From: Phytophthora colocasiae
Lineage: Eukaryota > Oomycota > Peronosporomycetes > Peronosporales > Peronosporaceae
Direction: 5' to 3'
NCBI GenBank assembly: GCA_018806915.1
Contig: JAGKQI010000020.1
Span: 496,001 to 560,000 of the forward strand
Length of the DNA stretch: 64,000 nt
The notes under the pieces are model-generated. The model saw only the letters and a program-made list of their open reading frames with translations, was not told the DNA's origin and made no database searches. Within the stretch, counting starts at the first letter, position 1; every line of letters begins with the position of its first letter. This document shows positions 43,536 to 53,037 of the stretch, piece by piece. The position numbers and the translations under genes are program-made.

Positions 43536-46500
43536 GTGCGTGAGAGGCACTGGGGCTCAGCCCCGAAGAGCTCCGTGCTCTTAAACACGGAACGTGTGAG
43601 CAAGCAGGGCTTGCTGGTCGTCCATGTGGACGTGAAGGGCTTCGAGAAGCCGTGGATCGTGTTGATCGATTCGGGAGCGTCTGGCAACTATGTCAGACGC
43701 TCCACCGTTGAGGGTAGTCAGCAATATGCTGAGGCGCTTCGAGCGCGAAGAGGTGACACCGTCACTGGCCGTCTAGCGACGGGCGTCCGTGTCACGGTGG
43801 CCAAGGTCCCCATGGACCTGCGGCTGAAGTTCTTGGACTTCGATAGCGTGGAACGCTGCTTGGTCCTGGACCTGGATTCGAGGTACGACCTCGTCCTTGG
43901 CATGGCGTGGCTGGAGCGCCACGAGCCATGGATTGATTGGAGGTCGAAGACCTTAGGTGCTACGCACTTCTCTCCTAGTGGAGCTTTGGCGAGTCATGAA
44001 CCCACCTCTGCTAGGAAGCAGAAGCGCTATTGGCGCGAGCATCGAGCCGAGTCGGCTATGATGCTGGAAGTCGGTGTGTCCGAGTTGGTGGACAGCGCCG
44101 AGTGCGAGGACCGCAGTCCTGTTGAGCGCGTAGCGCTGGTTGACAGTGAGTCAACGTGTGGGCAAAGCTCACGTAACCCCTGTGGGGCGGCACGTACTCC
44201 GCCGAGTGACGCCGGTCATGGACCGTCACTGGATGCCGATGGCATCGGGCCTTACCAGGCCGTGAACTGTGGGGCGGCACGTACTCCGTCGAGTGATACT
44301 GGTCGTGGACCAAGTCGATCGCTGAGTGTCTCTGACACTGGACCTGTTACGGTCATTGATTGTGCAGCGGCACGTACTCCGCTGAGCGGCATCGGACGTC
44401 GACCGAGTGGATCGCTGAGTGTCCCTGACACTGGGCCAAGAGAGGCCGAGACTTGTGCGACGGCACGTACTCCGTCGAGTAGACGATCTTCGGCTAGGCG
44501 AAGACGTCGTAAGGCCCTTCGGGCGAGACGCTCTGCGTCTGAGTCATCCGTGACGCCAAGTGCCGACGCACCGGAAGGCTGTGGGCAGCTATACACTCTG
44601 GTTGATGGAGTGGGCGGTAGTGCCGAAGGCAGTGTCCTGCTGGACGACTTGCCAAGTGTTGACAAGCTCCTTGAGCTAGACGAGATGTCCTTCGCCGACT
44701 TTGGCGATGCCTTGAAGGCTGGCGAATTCGCCGAGGTGGTCATCGTTCGACCTGAGGAGGAGTTAAACTCGTCGTCCCTCGTTGACGAGTCCGTCTTGGC
44801 CGAAGTCAAGAAGGCGTTGAACGCCAGGAGTGGATCGGAGATCCTCAAGAATCCCTCGGATCCCTTCCACACCTTGCTGAAGGAATATGGAGACGTTGTC
44901 TCGAAGGAACCACCGAGTGGCCTGCCTCCCGACCGAGGCGTTCGTCATGAGATCGACTTAGTTCCCGGAACTAAGTACTGCGTGACCCGGCAGTGGCCTC
45001 TTCCTAAAGAGCAATGCGACGTCATTGACGCCTTCTTCCGTGCGAAGCACGCAGCGGGTCTCGTGCGCGAGAGCAAGTCTCCGCATTCCGCGCCAACGTT
45101 CTGTGTCAGAAAGCCGAATGGCAAGTGGCGTATCGTTCACGCTTTTAACAAGCTCAACGCTGCCACGATTCCGGCGCAGACGCCGATTCCTAGGAAGGAT
45201 GTTCTTCAGAACAACATGGTGGGTTGCACCATGTACAGTGCGCTCGACTTAGTCGATGGGTACTATCAGCTGCTCATGCGAGCCAGTGATATTCCGCTTA
45301 CAGCGGTGAGCACCCCGAGCGGTATGCTCTGGGAGTGGCTCGTCATGCCCCAAGGGCTCTCGAACGCGCCCGCAACGTTCAATCGTCTAGTGACGCAGCT
45401 GTTCAGGCCCCTGCGGGCATTCGCACAAACGTACTTTGACGACGTGTTCGTCCACAGTCAGGCCGAACACGGCAAGACTGACGTTGAGGTGCACGTGGAA
45501 CACGTGAGAGCTGTGCTCGAGTGCATGCGCACGAACAAGTTGTACGCCAACGCAGACAAGTGCGTCTTTGGCGCGGAAGAAATCCCCTTCCTAGGGTGCT
45601 TCATTGGGAAGCATGGCCTTCGTGCTGATCCAGCAAAGGTCAAGGCCATTGTGGATTGGCCGGTTCCCTTGAACCAGAAGGACTTGCGTAAGTGGCTGGG
45701 TTTGGCCAACTACTTGCACAAGTATAGCGAGAACTACGCTGAGTTGGCTCGGCCACTGACGGATCTCCTTAAGAAGGATGCCGAGTGGGTATGGCGTGCC
45801 GAGCACGAGAATGCGTTCACTTGTATCAAGGATAGCCTGCTTCAGGCACCGATACTGGCGCTGCCAGACCCCGCTCGTCCGTTTATCGTCGTCTGTGACG
45901 CCTCGGACTTTGCCATCGGCAGTGCTTTGCTACAAGCGGACGCCGAAGGGCGCGAACGCGTCATTGCGTTTGAGTCTCGACAGCTCAAGGCTGCTGAGAA
46001 GAACTATCCAGTTCATGACAAGGAGCTACTTGCGATGAAGTACGCTCTCGTCAAATTCAGGGTTCACCTGCTCGGCTCCAAGCTGTTTGTGGTCTACACG
46101 GATCATGCGTCACTACGCACAGCGACGCAGTCGCCTCACCTCTCGCAGAGGATGGCCCGATGGCTCTCCTTCTTTGCGGAGTATAACTTCGAGGTGAAGT
46201 ACAAGCCTGGCAGGCAGAACGTCCTCGCTGACGCGTTATCACGTCGCCCGGACTATGAGTTATCTCATGTCACCTCGGTGACGTCGTCCGTGACGGACAT
46301 GGTTCGAGCAGCGTACGCTCAGGACGACTCTTGTGTCGCGCTGCTCCAAGCTCTGGGGAGCGATGAGTTTAAAGACTCAAAGGTGACTCTGTCACGACGC
46401 CTAAAGGCGAGACTCCAACGCTACAGCCTGGAAGGCGGTCTGCTGTACTACAGCACGGGTCAGGATGACCCACCACGAGTGGTGGTTCCTCACGATGAGG

Positions 46501-48230
46501 ATCTGAAGTACCGTATCCTCTATGAGGCCCACGACACACCCACAGGCGGCCACCTTGGTCGCGAGAAGACGTACGGCTCGGTGAGCTCCATGTACTGGTG
46601 GCCGAAGATGTACAAGTGGGTCAGCACATATGTGCGCACGTGCGAGACGTGTCAGCGGGTTAAACCCTCGCCGCATGCGGCTGCGCCTTTGGCGAGCTTA
46701 CCTGTACCCTCTGGGTGTTGGCAGTCCATAAGTATGGACTTTGTGTTTGGCCTGCCGAAGGACTCGGCAGGCAACACGGGCGTGGTGGTCTTTGTTGACC
46801 GTCTGAGCAAGATGGCTCACCTAGCGGCTGTGCCGGACACCGTCGATGGTGCTGGTACAGCGACGATCTTCATCGATCGGGTCTTCCGCCAGCATGGGCT
46901 GCCTGAGACCATTGTCTCGGATCGAGATCCCCGTTTCACGGGTCACTTCTGGACGTCCGTCTTCAAGGTGCTGGGCACTCGACTGGACATGTCCACGGCG
47001 GACCATCCGCAGACCGACGGTCAGACCGAACTCGTGAACCGCGTTCTGGAGGACATCCTCCGCAGCGTATGCGCTGAAACGCCGAAGCGTTGGAGCGCTA
47101 TGCTCCCTCTCGTTGAGTTCTCCATGAACAATGCGGTGCATGCCTCGACAGGCTTCACCCCGTTCTACGTGAACAACCTTGCGCACCCGCGCGTTCCGCT
47201 CACTCCGCCACGCGGTAGCCTTGGGCTTGGTGGGGGAGAGGCTGTGCCGTCGCTCGACTCCGAGCTTGCTGATATCATCCCTTCTGCTGTGCGTAAACAA
47301 GTCGATGACTTCCTCTCGGTGAGATTAAGCGTATTACGCCGTGTACGTGACGCGATGGCTGAAAGCCAAGACGTTCCGAAGGAACAAGCTGATACAAAAG
47401 GTAGAAGCAATGTATGGGAATTTAAGGTCGGTGACCAGGTTTTATTAAACGCTAAGAACCTACATACACATGCAGTGTCAAATGTCTTTAAGACGAAATT
47501 GCGTCCGCGTTTCATCGGACCATTTACGGTCGTGGCCAAGAAGGGCCTGGCATACACGCTTGACTTGCCAAAGCGGATGCGAACACACCCGGTGTTCTAC
47601 GTCGGCTTGCTTAAGCCATATCGGGACCCCGCGGGGGTGAGCGCGGAGGCGCTGGCACCGACGACACGTGCCCAGGCTGCGTCATCTGCAGCAGCAACGT
47701 CACCTGACCTCGCAACTCAGCGAGCTGAAGCTCCTGCTGGTGCAGGCGAGCAGTCAGGGACTGAGGACCTTCGAGCCAAGCCATCCGGCTTTCAATCTCC
47801 TTCATGTCATGAGCGAGACGGGCATGCGAATGCCAAACACTCTCGACGTTCCCTTGAAGGGACTGAGTCTGACTCTGGAGAGTACCGATCGAGTGATCGA
47901 GTTGGTACCAGGCGCGATGCGACAGATAGCGCTCGTCACACTCATCGAGTACGGCGTTCCGCAACGAATCGGCCTCCTCCGCCGTTGCTCGATGAGCAGG
48001 GGACTCCCCACTACCACGTGGAGCGCCTGATGGCGCGGCTTCGCCACCGTAGTCAAAACCAGTATCTGGTGAAGTGGCGTGGATATCCTCATTCCCAAAA
48101 CTCGTGGGAGTTTGAAGGGCCCCTGAGGCAGGACTGCCCTGACGTCGTGGACGCTTTTGATCGCGAAGATCGGGGGCGCCCGAAGGGCTCGAGGTCGACC
48201 ACTCGGTCGACACCCGCTTCTCACCACTAG
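43536..48230 (+). CDS. Gypsy-1 pol polyprotein with chromodomain
   Basis: 1564 uninterrupted codons. Domains: aspartic protease (VLIDSGASGNYV, about residue 47), a low-complexity repeat region (residues 210-340) with recurring AARTP motifs, reverse transcriptase (about 460-720) with YFDD at 633, RNase H (VVCDASDFAIGSAL, about 785), integrase HHCC (DTPTGGHLGREKT, CETCQRVKP, about 1000) and DDE core (SMDFVFGLP at 1066, SDRDPRFTGH, HPQTDGQTELVNR), and a C-terminal chromodomain (YLVKWRGYPHSQNSWE, about 1508). The chromodomain suggests targeting to particular chromatin. The reading frame looks intact although gag is damaged. Confidence 0.92.
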   Translation: MRERHWGSAPKSSVLLNTERVSKQGLLVVHVDVKGFEKPWIVLIDSGASGNYVRRSTVEGSQQYAEALRARRGDTVTGRLATGVRVTVAKVPMDLRLKFLDFDSVERCLVLDLDSRYDLVLGMAWLERHEPWIDWRSKTLGATHFSPSGALASHEPTSARKQKRYWREHRAESAMMLEVGVSELVDSAECEDRSPVERVALVDSESTCGQSSRNPCGAARTPPSDAGHGPSLDADGIGPYQAVNCGAARTPSSDTGRGPSRSLSVSDTGPVTVIDCAAARTPLSGIGRRPSGSLSVPDTGPREAETCATARTPSSRRSSARRRRRKALRARRSASESSVTPSADAPEGCGQLYTLVDGVGGSAEGSVLLDDLPSVDKLLELDEMSFADFGDALKAGEFAEVVIVRPEEELNSSSLVDESVLAEVKKALNARSGSEILKNPSDPFHTLLKEYGDVVSKEPPSGLPPDRGVRHEIDLVPGTKYCVTRQWPLPKEQCDVIDAFFRAKHAAGLVRESKSPHSAPTFCVRKPNGKWRIVHAFNKLNAATIPAQTPIPRKDVLQNNMVGCTMYSALDLVDGYYQLLMRASDIPLTAVSTPSGMLWEWLVMPQGLSNAPATFNRLVTQLFRPLRAFAQTYFDDVFVHSQAEHGKTDVEVHVEHVRAVLECMRTNKLYANADKCVFGAEEIPFLGCFIGKHGLRADPAKVKAIVDWPVPLNQKDLRKWLGLANYLHKYSENYAELARPLTDLLKKDAEWVWRAEHENAFTCIKDSLLQAPILALPDPARPFIVVCDASDFAIGSALLQADAEGRERVIAFESRQLKAAEKNYPVHDKELLAMKYALVKFRVHLLGSKLFVVYTDHASLRTATQSPHLSQRMARWLSFFAEYNFEVKYKPGRQNVLADALSRRPDYELSHVTSVTSSVTDMVRAAYAQDDSCVALLQALGSDEFKDSKVTLSRRLKARLQRYSLEGGLLYYSTGQDDPPRVVVPHDEDLKYRILYEAHDTPTGGHLGREKTYGSVSSMYWWPKMYKWVSTYVRTCETCQRVKPSPHAAAPLASLPVPSGCWQSISMDFVFGLPKDSAGNTGVVVFVDRLSKMAHLAAVPDTVDGAGTATIFIDRVFRQHGLPETIVSDRDPRFTGHFWTSVFKVLGTRLDMSTADHPQTDGQTELVNRVLEDILRSVCAETPKRWSAMLPLVEFSMNNAVHASTGFTPFYVNNLAHPRVPLTPPRGSLGLGGGEAVPSLDSELADIIPSAVRKQVDDFLSVRLSVLRRVRDAMAESQDVPKEQADTKGRSNVWEFKVGDQVLLNAKNLHTHAVSNVFKTKLRPRFIGPFTVVAKKGLAYTLDLPKRMRTHPVFYVGLLKPYRDPAGVSAEALAPTTRAQAASSAAATSPDLATQRAEAPAGAGEQSGTEDLRAKPSGFQSPSCHERDGHANAKHSRRSLEGTESDSGEYRSSDRVGTRRDATDSARHTHRVRRSATNRPPPPLLDEQGTPHYHVERLMARLRHRSQNQYLVKWRGYPHSQNSWEFEGPLRQDCPDVVDAFDREDRGRPKGSRSTTRSTPASHH

Positions 48231-49622
48231 TGTGAGAAGCTGACGGACTAGCAGCCGAGCTCAGGCTCTGGTCCGTGGCTGGCACGGCCAGCGAGTCTCC
48301 CTCGGAGACTGAAGGAGCATCCTGCGAAGCAGGGATAGTGGCCTGAGAGGCGGGAGCCACTGCCGTCGTGTGACGAGGAAAGCGGCCGGGCCGCACGCGT
48401 ATCTTCGCGTACTGGAAGAGTAGACCTCGGGCGAGGCGGACGTCCACCTCGGCGCAGCTCTCCATGAGCCGGTCAAACGACGCGAGCTTCCGTGAAGCCT
48501 CGGCCCAAGTGGCCACATGGACCATGTAGTCCCGGGTGGTCTCTCCGGTTTGGAGCAGGAGTGGATAAGTCCTCATCTGAGGCACAGACTCCCGTCGTCG
48601 TTGCTTATCTAAGCGTTGCCGATACTCGGCGAGTGTGCACACCTGCGGGGTCAGGAACGCTCATGGAGCCCCTGTCGCTGCTAAGTCTCAGCCACCGTAC
48701 GTGGAGGATTGCCTATGGCGTAACCATGCAGGTTTGGCTGCGCCATCAACTGCTTCACCTGCTCGGCAGGGTCGCGAGGCTCGAAGCCGTAGTCGCGCCG
48801 CGACGAAGTCCCCACGATGTCCCGTCGGACCGGTCGACGTGACTCTGGAGCACCGCTCATGGAAGCCTCCTGTGCCTCATCCAGAGGGTTGGTGATCGCG
48901 TCTTCGACTCCCTTGAGTGACTCTGGCTCATCGCGAGCAGGAAGCGGTGGTGCGTTGCGCAACGCGTTGAGCACGAGGCTCGAAGGTCCCTCCGGAAACG
49001 GATTGGGCTGCCGCAGCTGCCGAGGAATTGAATACCGACGCGGATCGCGTGGAGAGCGCAGCTCAGTTCGGGTCGTCCGAGGGCTCGCAGGAGCAGGAGA
49101 CGCATGGGCATCGCCCTGTTCGGACTCCTCGTAGTCCACTTCGACCTCGCCTTCCTCCGTAGGAGAGCGACGTGGGTCGCGCGTCGGCGACGCTGTCGTG
49201 TACTCGAAGGGTGAGCCACTGCTACCACTTGACGTCGGGCTGGCCTTGAACATCGCTCCGTAGCGAAGGCGAGACGCCGCGAAATACTCCGAAACGGAGA
49301 GCGTGAGAGGAGCCGAGGGCTCAGACCGGAAAGCGCTGAGGCGCTGGCGCGTAGACGCCTGGTCACTGGACACCTCAGGAGCGGTTGGCTCGCTGGGGAG
49401 AATTGGAGAATGTGCTCGTTGAGCCAGCGCGCCCGCGCACTCTCGTTGAGAGATTTCTTTTATCGGAAAGTTGCCGGTGACAGGCCTTGACAAGGCAGTT
49501 ATGTCTACAGTTGTAGATACTCCGTATCCACGGTTTGGTGGGGGAGGGTGTAATGGGGTTACACGGCGCTGCGCGCCTTGGCTACAATAGGTGTGGTATA
49601 CACCATCCAGGTCACAAGTCAC
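47611..49622 (-). CDS. Antisense ORF of Gypsy-1 (two frames)
   Basis: On the opposite strand to pol: a first frame from within the 3' LTR (49622-48681) with LTLSVSEYFAASRLRYGAMF, a TEEGEVEVDYEESEQGDAH acidic motif and Arg/Pro/Ser-rich sequence; and a second frame (48642-47611) with QRLDKQRRRESVPQMRTYPL, EASRKLASFDRLMESCAEV and a C-terminal coiled coil (DHSIGTLQSQTQSLQGNV, LHQQELQLAELRGQV). A stop and frame change lie between them. About 1.4 kb lies outside pol, so this is not a codon-bias shadow; the last 620 bp overlap the pol 3' end. A similar protein is encoded by Gypsy-2 in the same place. Function unknown. Confidence 0.65.
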
Positions 49623-49960
49623 AGATCCGTGTACGACACATAGTGTTTCTCACACGTCACACATGTAGCCAGTTGCTGGCTGTTAGCTCAGAGCCACACA
49701 TTACATTTGATTAGGATTTAGTATGTTAGATACTAAATCCGTTACATTCAGGATTAGGGCAATAAAATAAATAAAAATCAGTTTGCATTTTACATAATTA
49801 GTGTTAGTTCCTTTATTATAGGGACACTGATTGTGAGAGTCCCGTATTTAGTGGACTACTTGGTTCTTGTACAGAACCGAAGGCTAGTGCCTTGCAAGCA
49901 GGACTCTACGATTCAACTAAACTTCCTCTGTGCCGTGCACACCTACGCAGCCCCGCTGCA
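49549..49960 (+). repeat. Gypsy-1 3' LTR
   Basis: 412 bp from TGTAATGGGGTTACACGG to GCAGCCCCGCTGCA. The antisense ORF opens within its first 75 bp, so an antisense promoter in this LTR is a reasonable guess. Confidence 0.9.
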
Positions 49961-49965
49961 ATACC

Positions 49966-52334
49966 GCTGCTCAGCTCAGCAACCGAATCAACATCGTTGC
50001 AGTCAGAAAAAGAAATTCGTGGGGTATTGAAAACGCTTGTCCACATCCCGAAAGTGTCTTCGTCTCCGTACTCGTCAATTTCATCCCAGTCAAAGTGCTC
50101 CAAATACTCGTCCAGCTGACTGTTACTGAGCACGATTGTGTGCAACCCAGTTGCTGTATAAACTTGTTCATTATCGTCAGAAATGGCTCGGCTGGGAGTG
50201 CTAGGATGGTCATGGGAAATCGTTTGTGAGGCTTGTTGAACGAATCCATTTTGCGCTGGAGTCTGACGTGATGGCGTAGCAGGATGACCGTTGTGTGCAT
50301 TCGCTTCGTGCTGCTCGGGGAATAAGGTTCGAACAAGCGACGACGAAAGAATACCGTCACGAGTTGGACGGGCGTTAGTACTTGGAAAATCTGGAGCAGG
50401 CGTCTGAAGTTGTGGTGTTGCGAGGTAAGCAGGAGTGGTGTGAGCGGAGTTCTGTGGCGTTGAGATGCGCTGTCGTTCCCGTGGATCTATCGTGCGCAGT
50501 AGCTTCTTCGCACTGCTTGGCCGTATTTATCGCTGCGATTTTTTTCTCGAACGTACTGGCGCATTATCTGGTGCTTCATCGTTTTATCGGTGGTCGTGCG
50601 GTTCCGTTTTGGCGTGTGAATCAGCGCAAGTTCGCTGAACAGGCGCTCACATGTTGCAGTATTAACAGCAATTGACAAGATCGTGAGGGCAAGCACCGGG
50701 AGCTTGTGGTTTTTTTTCGCTTGTTTTTCATATTCCCAGAACTCCACCACCATATCGCCGTCGAAGTCACTGGAGGAAGATTCCGTGTATCTCCCCGTGA
50801 TCCACCGGAACATTTCACCTTTCAGCCCGGTGATATCATCGTCAACAAAGCGGCGGTAGTAGTAGAGCGCAAAGGCGCAGACATCATCGAGCTCTGTCAG
50901 AACCGTCAAAGGAAGCATTCTTGCTTGGTCTACGTATTCTGGGTGAAGAAAGTATCCCAACATGAACAATGGTTGCTCACAAGCGCCCCAGCGACTCTCC
51001 ACTAGATCCGTCAAGCGGTCACCAAATTCAGTAGCAGCAAAACCACGGTATAGATCCACAAACGAGGCAACCACATCAGCAACAGTGTTTTCATCTCTTT
51101 GCCAGACGAAACGATGCCGCACACAGTGGACGCACAATTTTCTCTGTTTGCTCCAACTTATTCCAAAAGTCAACATCACCAAAAACACGAAGTTTCTTTG
51201 ATAGCTCGCTGCTGTTTCGATACTTAAAGACCATGTCTTCCAAGGCGCCCCGGACCCGTAGCAGCGAAGCGAAGCACAACTGCATTGAATTCCAGCGGGT
51301 TTAGCTAAGTGTAAAGATAGCAAATGTATCCCCGTACCGATTGCTCATTGCCTCAAACGCTCTAACCAACCATTTAGATGTAGAAGTGTTCAGGAAGCTA
51401 GCAGCACCAGCAGCGGCTCTTGTAGTTTCCTTGAACACCATTTGAAGGACGGCTTTGACGAGATTATTAATGTCATGCGCAAAACAAAAGACAAAAACGA
51501 TGCTCGGGTATCGAAGCGCCAATATACGACGAGCTCGAGCGCACTGGCCAGCGCTGTCTGTCACAACAGCTCCTACCTTCCACCCTGACGCAAGTAGCTC
51601 CTCAATCACTGCTTCCATTTGTTGCGCGATGGCAACACGGTCATGGCGTGAACCAGCAGGCTTCAATCCGTAGGTCATTACCGGCCAAACAGCGAGACTT
51701 GACAGCCAAGAACGTGCACCTTAGCAACATTTTCCCACACATCCGACAAAAAGTTCACCCTTCCTCCACGGTTTTGCATAGCTTTAACGTTGTCGCTCTG
51801 CTCCAAAGAATGAATTTCAGCGTATTCATTTAGTACACGCCCACCCAGAACATGGCGATGCGGTACGGCACCCACGCCTTCACAACGCGCGTTTAAAAAT
51901 GAAACCAACCGCTTGAATGACATCAGCTCTACGTAAGAGTCTGGCAGCAAGGCTTCCGCCTGGAATTCCAAAAGAAGACGCCAAAACACCTTCAATTCAG
52001 CAGAAGTAAACTCTGGTGGTGCCGTCCGCCGAATTTTCTTGGCGCCATTTGAACCATCCCCGCTGTCATCATGAACAACACATCCGGTAACGCGAAGATA
52101 GTGATTACACTCATCCAAGTGCTTCGCCCAGGTCTCCTTTCGTCCGCGTAGGTGGGTGGGAAACAGAACAGCCGTGCTGTCTCTTACGTGTGCTGCGTAG
52201 CAATACTTACAAACTGTCCACCACATTGACTTATTGCACTTGGTATTCAATCGGAAAAAGTTAGTGCCGAGGGGTCCTGGTGGCCGCCCGCGTGCAGACC
52301 CGTCATCGAGAAGACCAGGGAGTAGGTCCAGCAT
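49966..52334 (-). pseudogene. hAT transposase, frameshifted
   Basis: Three successive frames. 52334-51678 begins MLDLLPGLLDDGSARGRPPG and carries a BED-type finger (WWTVCKYCYAAHVRDST, KHLDECNHYLRV). 51678-51301 has the catalytic-core stretch VGAVVTDSAGQCARARRI and FCFAHDINNLVKAVLQ. 51323-50487 ends with the hAT dimerisation block (LPVLALTILSIAVNTATCER, LFSELALIHTPKRNRT). An additional acidic C-terminal extension (QLDEYLEHFDWDEIDEYG) continues to 49966, where the Gypsy interrupts it. At least two frame changes make it inactive. Confidence 0.85.
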
Positions 52335-52609
52335 CGGGAGGAGGCAAAACGAGAACTTGCAGCAGGAGCGTGAACAGAGGCAGCAAGTTGAAGTGACGGA
52401 TGCAGGCGGGCCAAATCTTTTTACGTCAACAAATGTAAAAGATCGCTGTAAAAATGTTTTAATGAGCGCATAAAGCCGTTTTTACGTGACAATGTAAAAA
52501 TGTAAAAGTAAAAATGCCAACACTGCTGATACCACTCATGTTAGTAGCTGCGTTCAGCCAATCCGCTGGGGCGAGTGTCCTTTCGAATCGAATTCTCAGA
52601 TGAAAATAT

Positions 52610-52797
52610 TTTTTTTTGGCCAATAGCAGAGCTTATTTGAAAGACATCGATGGGGGCGTTTTGCTCCCATCTGTTTTGTAGCCATCGGTTGCCGACCCTT
52701 CAAAATCGCTACACATCGAAGGGAGCGTTTTGCTACCTTCCGTTTTCGATTGTCTTGAGTTTGTATAGTTTACAAAGTCACTGTGTTCGCGAACGGG
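52610..52797 (-). repeat. Left half of the split TTAA MITE
   Basis: On the minus strand this matches 29461-29655 (CCCGTTCGCGAACACAGTGA start, GGTAGCAAAACGC hairpins, TTGGCCAATAGCAG). It ends at TTAA 52798-52801. Together with 15410-15562 it makes one complete MITE. Confidence 0.85.
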
Positions 52798-52921
52798 TTA
52801 ACTCGTAGATAGCTGAGGTTTCGTCCAGACCAACCGTTGTTGCGGTGGTCATGGTTTTCCCTCATCGTAAGAAGGGCCAAGTTGGTCTTTCACAATTCAA
52901 CATTCTCTACAAAACCCAACA
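52798..52921 (+). repeat. Copia 3' LTR, second part
   Basis: Matches 20581-20705 of the 5' LTR in reverse orientation and ends ACAAAACCCAACA. It is followed by ACCAC, the target duplication of the Copia element whose 5' end is at 20787. With 15563-15648 it completes the LTR. Confidence 0.9.
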
Positions 52922-52995
52922 ACCACCAGGTTTCTTGGCCGAAATATGCTCGACCAATTCAGATTTTTAAAGCGCCAAAAACCGTAGAGAAGCTA

Positions 52996-53009
52996 TCACT
53001 TTCCGATTC
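52996..53009 (+). promoter_or_regulatory. Initiator-like core promoter of katG2
   Basis: TCACTTTCCGATTC, identical to the site before katG1, 42 bp before the TTG at 53038. All DNA upstream of it differs from copy 1. Confidence 0.5.
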
Positions 53010-53037
53010 ATCTCGACGGGCCCAAGTCACTTCAAAA

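Larger units (their letters stand above)
42062..49960 (+). mobile_element. Complete Ty3/Gypsy chromovirus-like retrotransposon (Gypsy-1)
   Basis: LTRs at 42062-42487 and 49549-49960 begin TGTAA and end GCTGCA. The 5-bp target duplication ATACC lies at 42057-42061 and 49961-49965. A TGGTAGC primer-binding-like site follows the 5' LTR, and a purine tract GGTGGGGGAGGG precedes the 3' LTR. Gag and pol are on the plus strand; a long ORF is on the minus strand near the 3' end. The LTRs differ noticeably in their 5' third. Confidence 0.93.
40816..52524 (-). mobile_element. hAT element containing a nested Gypsy
   Basis: The ends are AGTGTTGGC (40816) and GCCAACACT (52516-52524), followed inward by similar TTTTTAC-rich sequence. 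GCTGATACC flanks both sides (40807-40815 and 52525-52533), giving the 8-bp hAT target duplication plus one ambiguous base. Without the Gypsy at 42062-49960 the element is about 3.8 kb. The transposase lies on the minus strand and is broken. Confidence 0.88.

Noticed and set aside
44056..44872. Minus-strand ORFs across the low-complexity part of Gypsy-1 pol
   Set aside because: They mirror a repetitive AARTP-rich region of pol and, unlike the 47611-49622 ORF, have no part outside pol.
52837..52995. N-terminal extension of katG2 from ATG 52837
   Set aside because: It covers Copia LTR and unrelated flank, is not shared with katG1, and lies upstream of the initiator-like site.
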